Source: Paulownia fortunei (lineage: Eukaryota > Streptophyta > Magnoliopsida > Lamiales > Paulowniaceae). Taken from it: a stretch of DNA of 64,000 nt. The stretch spans positions 20,553,993 through 20,617,992 of the forward strand of contig CM033109.1 of assembly GCA_019321725.1 (NCBI GenBank). The letters run 5' to 3'. Positions 46,843-58,085 of this stretch are shown here, piece after piece (the stretch's first letter is position 1; the number at the start of each line of letters is the position of its first letter). The notes beneath the pieces were generated by a model, which did not search any database, was not told where the DNA came from, and saw only the letters and a list, made by a program, of their open reading frames with translations. A program made the position numbers and the translations under genes.

Positions 46843-47442
46843 CTCATCTTCTCTGGTTTTATATCTAATAACGGTTTAAATGCCCTCTATGGATTGAGGG
46901 TATACTTCTCATCCAGTTTTCTTATAAACTACAAAACAAGGTCTTTTAATATTAGATTCCCAAGACTATAACACTTATATTCATCCCGAAAGTGATACCT
47001 TAAATTAAGAATTGCACGTTGTACTAATCCATATGAAAGCATCTCAAGAGTCAATATAATGTCATTTAAAGACTCTTTACTCAGTCCATCCATAGTGAAT
47101 TGAATTTTGTCATCTCGATTTTTAGAAACCACTATGGAACGACACTTTGATTTGCAAGTCCATCGAGCATATTTGTGACAAACTTGTATTTTTTGGCCCT
47201 TCATTTTTTTGCATATGTGATTTTACCAAAACTAGACATGTATCTAGTAAGTAAGTTTGAAAACTCATATGAAAACCCACCTGCTATTCTTACCTTTGTT
47301 TCAATTATCTATCGTATGTCCCCTGAGATGCCCTGTGCATAAGCATCCTTAATTTTTCAATCCTGGTTTTATAATTTTTTAAAATTATATTTTTAGGAAG
47401 AAAATGTAATCGTTTCTTGAGAGTTGGAAGAATGTCATCCAT
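46843..47442 (-). pseudogene. Unrecognised ~195-codon frame upstream of LOG-like sequence, unit 1
   Basis: The minus strand starts MDDILPTLKKRLHFLPKN at 47442. Ignoring frameshifts it continues through IEKLRMLMHR, GGFSYEFSNLLTRYM, VCHKYARWTCKSKC, DKIQFTMDGLSKESLND, LNLRYHFRDEYKCYSL, FIRKLDEKYTLNP and KPEKMRATVTNV. It ends at GTGTAAGT, a good splice-donor match. About 220 bp further, after a strong pyrimidine tract, CAACCAATCCAG looks like an acceptor just before the LOG-like blocks. The same frame and donor occur in unit 2 (50158-50777). I do not recognise the protein. It may be part of a second host gene or an element-specific protein. Confidence 0.55.
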
Positions 47443-47703
47443 TTTGAAAAGAACAGAAAAAGAGAATGAGAAAAAAGAGAAACTTTATACAGTGATTTCA
47501 GTTATTTGAAAAATTGATAAATCTGACTTCAATAGCCACAGAGTATCGTTATCCACTACTTAATTGGGAAAAAAATAAAATAAAGGAAAGAAGCCTACAA
47601 AACATTAATAAAACTATAATATTAACAAGAATAAAACAATGAAAGTATAAATGACTTGATAAAAATATATATCAAAATATGCACTTATCAAATTTTCCTA
47701 CAC

Positions 47704-49377
47704 TCAACCATTGCTCGTCCCCGAGCAAGTATAAAACAAACATAAACTAATCTACTTTTGTAGAAAATCACAATTGTATTTAGCATAATAAGCTTTTAAA
47801 CCCCCAGGTAGCCCATAGAAAATGAGTGATAGTCTCCTGATGGTTTTCCAACGGTGATACCCCCAACAACTATAATAAGTAACTTTTAACCATTATTTTC
47901 AGGAAGCAACAAAGTAATATAGAAATGAAATCAAACAAACGTTGAATCTAACCCTTAATCATTCAAAAGTAAAAATATTTTCACAATAAGCATACTCAAG
48001 TGTGTGTGTGTGTGTGAATAGTTAATGCCAACAGTGACGAAACTATACATGCTTCAAACAAGTGAATTTCCATAGAACCTCACAAAAACTATCACCCAAT
48101 CTCTAATGGAAGAGTTAAACATCATACACTATTTCTTTGGTATAAATCTCCACTACACCGAAGACACCACACGAAATCAAAAGGTTTTCAACAAATATTG
48201 TAATGGAGCCAAAGGGTAGTGATGTGGCTAAGAAATAAAAGGATATGATGCTACAAAGGTTCTAAAAATTTCTTGGGATTAGAGACATAGTTTATCAATG
48301 AAAAATTCTCATACTCCATGAATTTCAACATCGGGGCCTATTGTTATTGAATTGGACCCCTCTTCATCATTCTTATTGATTTTGCAGCATCCCATTTTTA
48401 GTTACAACTCGTAATATATTTAACACTTTGCAATTTTTTATTTATTTTTTATTTTTATTTTTGTTTTGTTTTTTTCTTTTTAGAAGAAAAACTCCCCCAC
48501 ATTTATCTTCTATTGTAACCCAAATTTATTTTACAAACTCACCTTGTCAATAAAATATCTCTTAAACTCCAAATCTTTTTTAGAACAAGAGTAGGATAAT
48601 AGTGTATTTAGGCTAGGTAAAAAGATATGGTTATAAAAAAAATATTTATTTATTGAAATGCTCAAAGTGGCTCACTTTGGGGGATGTTCTTTTAGAACAT
48701 TACATGAAGAGAACAAGTTGAATTGGCCAGGTGCTAGAAAGTCTAATGCCTTAATCATTTTTCAAGTGGTGTTCAATCAGTTGTTCGCTTCAACAGGGCA
48801 AAAAGAAAAGTTCTAATACTCAACCCCTTTATGTTAAAAATTCAAATGATGATTAAAGCGAGGGTATAAGAATTACCTATTTTGACATGCTTGTCTCCAC
48901 ACCGAATAGCATAACTATTTGTGCAAAAAAAATTGAGTATAATTATTATAAAAAAATATTAACCAAAGAACAATATCAAATTCCAAAACAACATCTATCA
49001 TCAATCAAACTACATTATCCATGTTTAATTTTAATCATTAAAGTTGGAAGAACATCTACGACTAAAAAAAATGACAATTCAGAAACTTTTATTAAAAACT
49101 TCACAAACTTCCCATGTTATGCAAAAAAATAGAGGTGCGTCTCAAAAGTGTTACAGTTATCGTTTACTCTGCCACTTTTTTGCATGGTTTCAACGGACAT
49201 AAAAGAAAATATGCTTGAATTTTTTTTAAAAACAAAACTAGAAAAATACATATTGAACACACAAGACATGATATCAACTATCCCCTCCCCAACCTAATCG
49301 AGACATTGACTTATTGAAAAATAAACCTGAAACAACATAATATATACACTACTAGTTGAAATCATTAAGGATAAATT
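47704..49377 (-). other. 3' non-coding region of the Athila-like element, unit 2
   Basis: Diverged copy of 44331-45997, without credible ORFs. It includes a GT microsatellite at about 48000-48016 (shorter in unit 1). Confidence 0.65.
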
Positions 49378-49960
49378 TCACAGACTGAGAGTCAAATTCA
49401 TTTTATGTTTTTGACAATCGTCCTTGTTGGACCAATCCACACGAGTCAATGCTAGATCAGGTTCTCGCACATATGCTAGAAGTTGATCAATCAATTGGTC
49501 AGATGTTAGAGCAGAAATAAGAATTCGTCTCGCAGACAGTGAAATAAAAAAATTTTCTACAAAAAATAGGAAACTATCAAATAAACCATTAACATTAAGA
49601 ATAAATTCAATTTTGTAGTGAATGTTGAGTTTTGTCCAATAGACAACTTGAAATAATTCCTCCAGTGTACCAAAACCGCTAGATAGAGTGATGAATATAT
49701 CTGCACTATTTAACATGTTCGGCATTCTGTCTTGAATACGTGACACTTTTAGCCCATCTTCAATGGTCATACCCATGATATTATATATTGTTAAAGATTT
49801 TGGGATAACTACTAAAACTTTGGCTGAAGTAGCAACACTCCCCATTAACCCCAAACTACCTCCCTCATATATTAAATGAATTTTTCTAAGGTTCTAACAA
49901 GGTTATTGTTGTCCCTATAAACTCACTATTTTTTTTTTCTGGATTGGTTCCACAAAAGAC
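49378..49960 (-). pseudogene. LOG-like cytokinin phosphoribohydrolase sequence, unit 2 (broken)
   Basis: Second copy of the LOG-like cargo. An open frame 49854-49378 (158 residues) reads MGLMGSVATSAKVLVVIPKS, VSRIQDRMPNML, ADIFITLSSGFGTLEELFQV, LSARRILISALTSDQLIDQL, ending LTLSL. It keeps the Glu pair of the LOG signature (GTLEE, unlike unit 1) but has Ser for Gly earlier (SSGFGT). A frameshift and stops separate it from the upstream ERNIDLVYG-equivalent at about 49860-49960. The IQDRMPNML stretch is open here but has a stop in unit 1, so the two copies decayed independently. Confidence 0.75.
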
Positions 49961-50157
49961 ACAAATACAATTGAACTTGCGAGTGGAAGACCCTTTCATT
50001 TTTATTTTTATTTTTTTAAAGTGAGTTGTGTAAAAATTGAGTAAGTACAGTGTTATTTATTAATATATGAACAAGGAATGCGTTTATTGCACGTCTTTTT
50101 ATTTTATTAGAAAGGTTGAAAATAAGGACACAAAATTTAAAAATTTGTTACTTACAC

Positions 50158-50777
50158 GTTTGTGACTGTGGCTCACATCTTCTCTAGTTTTACGTTCAGT
50201 AACACCTTAAACACCTTCTTTAGATTGAGGATAGGCTTTCCATCTAGTTTTCTTATAAACTGGCAAATAGGGTCTTTTAATGTTAGATTCCCAATACTAT
50301 AACACTCATATTTATCCCAGAAATAATTTCATAAATTAAGAATTTCACGTTGTGCTAATCCACATAAAAGCATCTCAAGAGTCGATATAATGTCATCTAA
50401 AAACTCCTTACTCAATCCATCCATAATGAATTGAATTTTATCTTCTCAATTTTTTGAAACCATTCTTAAGAAACAACATTTTGTTTTGCAAATCCATCAA
50501 GCACTTTTGTAACAAACTTGCATTTTTTTCACCTTTCATTTTTTTGAATATGTATTTTTACCAAAACTAGGCATGTATCTTGTAAGCAAGTTTGAAAACT
50601 CATGTGAAAACTCACCTGCTACTCTTACCATTGCTTCAATTATCCATTGTATGTGCCCTAAGATGCCCTTGTGCATAAGCATTCTTAATCTTTCAATCTT
50701 AGTTTTATAAATATTTAAAATTGCATTTTTAGGAAGAAAAAGAAATCACTTCTTGAGAGTTAGAAGAATGTCATCCA
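50158..50777 (-). pseudogene. Unrecognised frame upstream of LOG-like sequence, unit 2
   Basis: Diverged copy of 46843-47442. It starts MDDILLTLKK at 50777, then LMHKGILGHIQWIIEAMV, EFSYEFSNLLTRYM, MVSKN-EDKIQFIMDGLSKE, TLKDPICQFIRKLDGKP and a donor-like GTGTAAGT at the same point. It carries different stops from unit 1. The agreement between the two copies supports a real ancestral frame of about 195 codons. Confidence 0.55.
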
Positions 50778-51054
50778 TTTTATAAAGAACAAGAAAAGAG
50801 AATGAGAAAAGGAGAGAAATATTGTACTGAGATTTCAGTTGTTTGAAAAATTGATAAATTCGACTTCAATAGCCACGGAATACTATTATCCGCCACTTAA
50901 TTGAGAAAATAAAAGAAAAAAATAAAAAATAAAAGAAAGAAGCCTACAAAATAAATAAAGTTAGAGAAAATATTTATATATATTTACATACTAATCATAA
51001 CAAGGGTTAGAAAAAAAAATTCCTCTTGTAAAAATTAATTCTCTGGAAACGGTT

Positions 51055-51975
51055 AAAGTCTTTGCCTATTTACTTTGAATATATTACCATTTTTAGGATT
51101 CTCAATGTCAATCGTCCCATAAGGATATACCTCTTTTACAACAAAAAAGACCACTCCACCTTTATCTCAATTTTACAAGAAATAAATACAATCAGGAATT
51201 ATAAAGCGAATTTTTTTTACCAACCTCAAATATTTTTCTTGAGATTTTATTATCATGAAATTATTTGATTCTTAATTTATGAATTTTAGAATTCCCATAT
51301 GCATCATTTCTCAATTCTTGAAGTTCATTGATTTACAATTTGTATAATTTTAAAGCTTCACCAAGGTTAAAATTAATCAATTTGATTGCCCAATAAGTTT
51401 TATGTTTAAGTTCAAGAGGTAAATGATAATGTTTTTCATAAACTATTATATAAGTAGATATGCCTAATAATATTTTAAAAGTAATTCTATATGCCCAAAA
51501 TGTATCGGTAAGTCTAAGAGACCAATTTTTACGATTTGGGTTAATTGTCTTTTCCAAAAAAAAAAAAAAACTTAACTCCCTATTTGCAAGTTCAATTTGT
51601 CTATTTGTCTGAGAGTGATAAGAGGTTGCAACTTTATATTTGATTCCATATTTCCTCATTAAAGTTTTAAAAACTTTGTTACAAAAATATTTTCCCCAAT
51701 CACTGATAATGGATCGAGAAATTTTAAATCGACTTAAAATATTTTTTTTTTAAAAAAATTATCACTATTTTTTTATCATTGTTTCGATAGGGAATTACCT
51801 TAATCCATTTTGAGACATAATCTATGGTGACCAGTATGTAAATAAAATCAAATGGTAATGTAAATGGTCCCATGAAGTCAATACCCTAATAAAATTTAAG
51901 AATATTACCTTTTTCATCGTCAGGCACGCATCCCAATAAAAAAATTTCATTTCAATCAAAAATTTCTTTTTATCT
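51055..51975 (-). pseudogene. Integrase of the Athila-like element
   Basis: Pieces in several frames: the first catalytic Asp region (GIDFMGPF-like, near 51880), the second (SDWGKYF, near 51700) and the Glu region (TNRQIELANREL, near 51590). NPNRKNWSLRLTDTFWAYR follows. The C-terminal domain (INELQELRNDAYGNSKIHK ... NGNIFKVN) ends near 51055. This wording is characteristic of Athila-type integrases. Frameshifts lie at the catalytic region and at an A-run near 51555-51570. Confidence 0.82.
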
Positions 51976-52099
51976 TGGGAATTCCAATATAATGGCATTT
52001 TTGTTGTCACAAAAAAATTAACAATATTAGCAAATAAGGTAAGATAGAAACATTAAATTATTGTTCATCAGGGAAAGTGTCATTAATGGATGTCATTTG

Positions 52100-53330
52100 A
52101 AATGAGTTATCACAAACGAGTCTTGACAAATGATCAACCACCATATTCTCTATTCATTTCTTATCTCGAATTGTAATGTTGAATTCGTGGAGTAAGAGAA
52201 TTCACCTAATCAAACTACGTTTGACATCTTTTTGTTGACAAAAGATATTTCAAAATTGCATGATTACTGAAAACAATAATTGGTGAGCCAACAAGATAAG
52301 ATCTAAATTTGTCCAATGCAAAAATTATAACAAGTAATTCTTTTTCAAATGTTGAATAATTCAATTAAGCACTATTCAAAATTTTACTTGCGTAATAAAT
52401 AACTTCTTATCTTTTTTTGTCCTAAGGTAGCTCCAACAGCATAGTTAATGGCATCACACAATATTTCAAAAAATAAAGTCCAATCTAGAGGCTGCATGTT
52501 GGAGCAGTTGTAAGCATGCTATTAAATTAACAAAAGCATTTTCACAACTTTTAGTCCATTCAAAAATAGTGTATTTTGTTAGAAGATTATACAAATGTTT
52601 AGATATTATACTAAAATCCTTGATAAATGTTCTATAAAAACCAGCATGTCCTAAAAATGATCTTACCTTATTCACAGACTTTGGTATTGGAAAATTGGCA
52701 ATTAACTTGATTTTAATTTGTCTACTTCAATATATTTTGATGAAATAATGTGTTCAAGGATAATACCAGTTGTTACCATGAAAAGATATTTCTCCCAATT
52801 GAGTACAAGGTTCTTTTCTTCACACCTTATCAAAACTTTTTTCTAAATTAGACAAGCAATCATCAAATGAATTACCAAAAACAGAAAAATCATCCATGAA
52901 AACTTCAAGAAAATGTTCTCCTATGTCACTAAAAATACTAAGCATGCATTATTCAAATGTAGCTAGTACATTACATAATCTAAAAGGCATTATTCGATAT
53001 GCAAAAGTACCAAAAAGACATGTAAAAGTAGTTTTCTCTTGATCTTCAAGTGCAATTGCAATTTGATCTTCTATCCATCTAAGAAGTAGTAAAATTCATA
53101 TCTCGCAATTCTTTCTAAGATTTAATCCATGAAAGGTAATGGAAAATGATATTTTCAAGTAATTGAGTTGAGTTTCCTATAGTCAATATACATTCGCCAA
53201 CCAATAATAGTTCTAATTGGAATTAGTTCATCATTTTCATTCTTGACTACAGTAACTCTAGATTTATTTGGTACAACTTGAGTAGAACTTATCCATTTAT
53301 TGTCAGAAATAGAATAAACAATTCAATTAT
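52100..53330 (-). pseudogene. Reverse transcriptase and RNase H of the Athila-like element
   Basis: Heavily frameshifted. Recognisable pieces are NKWISSTQVVPNKSRVTVVK (near 53290-53240), RMYIDYRKLN (near 53190), VRSFLGHAGFYRTFIKDFS (52666-52610), YTIFEWTKSCENAFV, and RNase H text near 52450-52300. No working frame remains. Confidence 0.78.
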
Positions 53331-53785
53331 CTGAGAGTTTAATGACTTCATTTCTCACTATTTCTTTCATATTAGGATTTAGCCTTCATTGTATTTCTCT
53401 AGAAGGTTTAGCATTTTCATCTAAATAGATGTTATGTGTGCAAATTAAAGGCTAATACATTTAATGTCAACAATGGTCCATCTTAAAGCATTCTTATGTA
53501 TTTTTAGAGTTTTGATCAACTTACCTTCTTAGAATGCATAAAGTTTGGAAGAAATTGATACTGAAAAAGTCTCATTCTCACCCAAATAAGAGTATTTCAA
53601 ATGAAATGGAAAATGTTTCAAATCAATCACGAGAGCTTTAATATTTGATGGAACAAATTGTACTGTTGATAATAAAAAATTTTCAAACCTTGGCTTCCAA
53701 AAATATTTTTCTTACACCTACGAAGGGAGTAGTAGAAGATATGTTGGACTACGATGACAGTTATTTTAAGTGTTTCCAAACCTAA

Positions 53786-54121
53786 CTAATCATAAACTAA
53801 GAAAGGTAGAAGATTTACACTAGCACCAAGATTAAGCAAAACGCGCTCTATTTTAGTATTTCCTATGGTACATGAAATGGATGGACAATCTAGATCTTTG
53901 TACTTGCATAGAGTGAATTGTTGAATGATTGAAGTAATACTTCTAATTAAAAATATCTCATTTTGTACATGATATTTTGTTTTGATTGTACACAAATCTT
54001 TCAAAAAATTGGCATAAGGTGGAACTTGTTTGATTATATCCAATAATGGAGTATTAATCTTAACTTGTTTAAATTCTTCGAAGATTTCAGCATTTGAGTT
54101 CAACTTTTGATTCGATTGCAA
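53786..54121 (-). pseudogene. Protease region of the Athila-like element
   Basis: The 111-residue frame contains KYKDLDCPSISCTIGNTK and LLNLGASVNLLP. Athila-type proteases have DLGAS here. The catalytic Asp codon is AAT (Asn; plus-strand ATT at 53831-53833), so the active site is lost. Upstream text (IIKQVPPYANFLKDLC) is the usual gag-protease linker. Confidence 0.82.
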
Positions 54122-54589
54122 TCTTTGAGGAAAATGAGCTAGAGGTGAGCATTTTTCTTTTTCATCATTTTCAAACTCTCCTTCATTAAACTTACCTTAA
54201 TCGTCAAGACTATTTTCATTCTTCATTTTTGAAGGTAAATTAGGAACTTTTTCTTGGGATGAATAGTTTTGTCAACAACTTTTCCATTACAAAGAGTTGT
54301 GACCGACTTAGCCTCTTTGATTGAATTTTCACCTGAAGAAAAAACATGATATTGAGTGGAAGGATTAGGTTGAGGTTGAGCAGAAAATTGACCTTTTTAA
54401 AGAGTACGCAAATAAGTTGTCTGTGTTGAAAGTGTATTTTTTATCTCATTGATGGCTTGTGAAGTCTGATTATTGATGTTTGTTTATCCATGCATAAATT
54501 CTTGCAAAGTCTTCTCAAGGGATTTTGTATATAGAGCTGGATAAGAAAGAAAATTTGGTGGCTTTTGTGAATGTAGCAGTTGGGCACAG

Positions 54590-55560
54590 TTCTCATTTCA
54601 CTAACTAAAATTGGAATGATTTCTCCATTATGGATTGTAAGTTTTAGAATATAGAGAATGAAAAGGCTTTTTGAATGTGCTTATGGAATTTGCTTGTGAT
54701 GGAATATTTGAGCATTTATTGGTGGAGTTTCCAACAACTTCACAAATGCTACAAACTTTTTCCTCTTGCACAGATCTGATTTTCTTTACTTTCTTAAGTT
54801 TCATGGCCTCAACTTTTCTTGTTAAACTAGCAATCCTAGCATTTAGATCATCTACTTGACTAAGATAATATTTTTCTTTATTATTATTAACTAGATTAGA
54901 CATAATAGAACCTTCGGAAGAATTAACACTATGCCATAATTGAGAGTTTTCTGCCTAATGATTTAGATATTCTAGGGCTTCATCAGGTTCTTTATCAAGA
55001 AACTCACAATTGCACATTGTTTCGATAAATTATTTTATTTCAGGAGTTAAACCTTCATAAAATAAACTAATTAAGTACCACTTTTCAAAATCATGATGTG
55101 AGCATAAATTCAACAAATTTTTAAATCTTTCTCAATATTGAAAAAAAGTTTCATTAGAATTTTGAGAAAAAATTTAAATTTGTCTTTTCAAAGTATTAGT
55201 TTTATGAGTTGGAAAAAAAATTCAAAAATTTAGCTTGCATTTCTTGCCAAGTGCCAGTTGACCTATGTTTAAAGAGTTAAGCCAATTTTTTAAAGATAAA
55301 AGGAAAATTTCAACTTAACGGTCTCATTTATATAAGTTTGATCTTCAAAAGGGGCACAAAGGCTTTTAAAGTTTAAACCATGGAAATTAGAAAGTAAAGA
55401 GATCATACCTAACTTGAATCGAAAGTTATTTGCATTAAGATTAAAAATAAAATAAAAAGGACAAGAATTTCGAGGAGGTTGCAAGTAATAATGCATGGTA
55501 CGCACTTGTTGATTCTCATTTTTATCCTATACACTTTCATTTTCAGCCATAGTGGAAGTG
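54590..55560 (-). pseudogene. gag of the Athila-like element
   Basis: The capsid start is near 55505 (MRTMHYYLQPPRNS ... GMISLLSNFHGLN), with an internal loss before FEDQTYINETVKLKFSF. It continues through FFQYWERFKNLLNLC and EGLTPEIK to YYLSQVDDLNARIASLTRKV. A zinc knuckle follows in which His is replaced (CSICEVVGNSTNKC, 54628-54903 frame). Several frameshifts and stops. Confidence 0.8.
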
Positions 55561-55709
55561 TGTAGATGTGACTCAAACAAATTTTCAAATGCAGTTTCAG
55601 AATTATTTCTAATTAAAAGACAAAAATTATGACTACGATACCATATAAATATATAATCACACAATATTTACAAAGAAAAAATAATTACAGACCTGAATAC
55701 TTACCTTGT

Positions 55710-55733
55710 CTTCCCCGGCAATAATGTCAAAAA
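55710..55733 (-). other. Decayed primer-binding site of the Athila-like element
   Basis: The minus strand just inside the LTR end reads TTGACATTATTGCCGGGGA, close to the TGGCGCCGTTGCCGGGGA site of Athila-type elements. It fixes the LTR boundary at 55736. Confidence 0.65.
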
Positions 55734-55735
55734 TT

Positions 55736-56025
55736 TGCTACAACTTTAATATTGCAAACCCAAGTGCAGGTTGTGTTAAGTAATAAATTTTTCGAGAGTC
55801 CGAGATCGATCCATAGGAAAGTTGTTTGAAGTTTTCGGGTTTATATTTCTTAAAAAATAGGTCGAATGTGATTTATATAAAGAAAAATTTATGTTATAAC
55901 TAATAAATCAAAATAATAAAAGTATTGAAAATTAGGAATCCACTCTTGAGTTTTGGATAGAACAATGATTATTTATTCTTTTTACCTCTTTTAAAAGCCA
56001 CAATCATTTTGAATAAGAATGCATA
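55736..56025 (-). repeat. 3' end of the Athila-like 5' LTR
   Basis: Same orientation as 42561-42810, sharing GCAAACCCAAGTG-AGGTTGTG, TCGAGAGT, TTTTGGATAGA and TTTTAAAAGCCACAAT. The match fades near 56025, and the remaining ~1.4 kb of LTR is not present in this orientation. Confidence 0.8.
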
Positions 56026-56677
56026 ATTTAATTTTACTCGATTATATGTATATATATATATAAATATCTAAATTAAGTTTACAAAAATATAACCTTTATC
56101 TAAAAGAGTTCACAATTCATTTAAATTAAATAGTTAATGCTTTATTTTGAACTCAAATAATTAAAATATTTTTTTCATGTTTAATATATTTTTTGTGTAG
56201 TAATTATATTTTTTATTACTTTAATTGTCTAAAATTTGAATTACTAAACGTCTTATTTATTTTTTTAAATAATGTAATTTAAAATATTTTTGATAAATAA
56301 ATTGAAAATTAAATTTGGGATGAAAAATACTCAAAATAAATTAAAAACTATATAAATTAATTCATTAAGGAAAATTTATTCAAAATATTTAATTTAGGAG
56401 ATAAGTATTACATTTGTAAATTTAGAGAGATGTTTGCGATCATAGGTAAAATTAAGAGGAATTTTATGTATTTTGTCCAATATTTTAAGTAGTCTAATTG
56501 ATTCAAAAAGAAAAAAAAATCGAAAGAAAAAGAGATATAATTGAAAGATAAGAGAGGAAAGTGGACAGTGTGGGGGTAGTAGGACATATGTCAACTTTCG
56601 CAAATATTTCTCCGATGTACAAAATCTGGCGAGATAAACATCAATAAGCCTCCCTTCAATTATAGAAGAGTACATAT
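56026..56677. other. Non-coding DNA between the two 5' LTR pieces
   Basis: Not LTR. Positions about 56190-56475 match about 58650-58930 in direct orientation (TTTGGGATG-AAAATA-TCAAAATAAA, TTAAGGA-AATTT, GAGG-ATTTTAT-TATTTTG). They flank the inverted LTR piece on both sides. Confidence 0.6.
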
Positions 56678-58085
56678 TGATAAATGTATATTTTTATATT
56701 AAATTATTTATATTTTTTTTGTTTTATTCTTATTTAATATTATAATTTTATTAATGTTTTGTGTTAGAAATTAATGAACAAAAAGATATCAAAAAGAGCT
56801 AAAATAAAATAAAAAAAAGACAACATGTTTCGTAAGCAACTTGGGAGACAATAATTAATTGGATCAAAGAAGTATCATAATTAGAAGAAAAGGACCACTT
56901 TTGCCTAAATCCATCATGTGTAAATCAAATATATGCAAGAAATTACTTGAATTTTGCAAGTGATTGTTGGATTCAAAATTAGCATATTTCCAAACTTGTA
57001 CAATTTTGGTATTTTGAGCATAACTCCATACTCAAAAGCTCTATAGATTTGAATCTTACTTTATTTAAAAGCCAATAGATAGAACTACAACTTTGTTGTG
57101 GAAGCTCAATCTAATTCAACATTGATTATAATAAAAAAATAATCCAAATGAGAGTATTGGAAGAAATCTATTTATACTGACACATCTTATTAAATCAAGC
57201 ATAATTTTCTTTCTAGTGGTTGGAATTAGGTTGATCATTTTTTCAAATCTACAATTGATCATTTTTCCAAATTCAGTTGATTGGATAGGGAAAAATATGT
57301 AATAAAATTTAGATTTAAAAATGATATGTGAATTTAGAGCACATTTGAAAATAATTTGGAATGCATTTGAAGTGAATTTAGAAATACCAATTTAGTCACT
57401 CTTCTATTATAAATAAGGGCCCTTGGATGACATTCACAACATACAAAAATCCTTATAGGGGGAAAGAAAGTTTTATTATTATCATTTTTTAGATTAAGTT
57501 TTCTAATAGTAATGTAAGTTTTCTAATAATAATAAAAATGTATTCTCTAGTTTCTCTTCTATTTTTAGTTTTTTCTACTTTTATTATATTTTTCTAAATT
57601 TTATTTAAATTGAGGAGAAATGATGAAACTCTTGATGGAGGAAGATGAATGGTTATAAATGTGCATAATATTCAGGTGTGATGTTTTATTGTTTTAATTT
57701 TTGATTGAAACCTTCCTGATTTAATGACGATTCTTAATTTATGTATCACCAATGACATAATAAATACTTGGGTTCATTTACCTTATTGTACGGTTCTATG
57801 CCAACGACTGCTAATGTGAAATCTTGATTTATTGTAGATAAATGTGTGTATAAATACTTGATCCCATAAATGAGTATTAGCATTAAAACTTTTCTTATTT
57901 TGTATTGATTTTTTATTTATGTATCTACAATTACACAATAAATAGTTAGGTTCATTTAACTTATTATATGATTCTACCCCACTGACTACTAATGTGAAAC
58001 TTTGATTTGTTGTAGATAAAGGTATGCATAAATACTTGATCCCATAAATAAGAATTGGTATTAAAAGATAATTTGCAAAAGTATA
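56678..58085 (+). repeat. Inverted first ~1.4 kb of an Athila-like LTR
   Basis: Starts with the LTR terminus TGATAAATGTATATTTT at 56678 and matches the reverse complement of 42880-44307. Landmarks are ACTTTTGCCTAAATCCATCA, AACTACAACTTTGTTGT, ATGACATTCACAAC and ACTTGATCCCATAAAT. It ends near 58085, where the remaining ~250 bp of LTR would begin. That missing part is what lies at 55736-56025, so the two could be one LTR split by an inversion. Confidence 0.78.

Larger units (their letters stand above)
44221..47603 (-). repeat. Tandem duplication unit 1 (3.4 kb)
   Basis: Direct duplicate of 47604-50957. From low to high coordinates it holds the first ~87 bp of the LTR, polypurine tract, Athila-type 3' non-coding region, LOG-like pseudogene, and the unrecognised frame with its start. 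Both units begin ATTAATAAAACTATAATATTAAC and end AGAAGCCTACAAAA. The copies are clearly diverged (my impression is about 85% similar, not calculated). Confidence 0.9.
47604..50957 (-). repeat. Tandem duplication unit 2 (3.35 kb)
   Basis: Direct duplicate of 44221-47603, lying next to integrase. Its low end is an 87-bp fragment of the LTR start (47604-47690) with a decayed polypurine tract, in the middle of the element. This shows that the duplicated block already included the internal-region/LTR junction. Confidence 0.9.
42561..58085 (-). mobile_element. Athila-like Ty3/gypsy element carrying duplicated host-gene cargo
   Basis: Read on the minus strand: 5' LTR end (56025-55736), primer site, gag, protease, reverse transcriptase, RNase H, integrase, then two tandem 3.4 kb units, then the 3' LTR (44307-42561). 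The units contain LOG-like sequence, an unrecognised reading frame and the usual Athila 3' non-coding region. Most of the 5' LTR seems to lie inverted at 56678-58085. The LTRs are strongly diverged and all frames broken, so this is an old insertion. Confidence 0.75.

Noticed and set aside
45998..49960. Functional LOG genes
   Set aside because: Both copies have stops or frameshifts and altered signature motifs, and no start or promoter of their own is visible.
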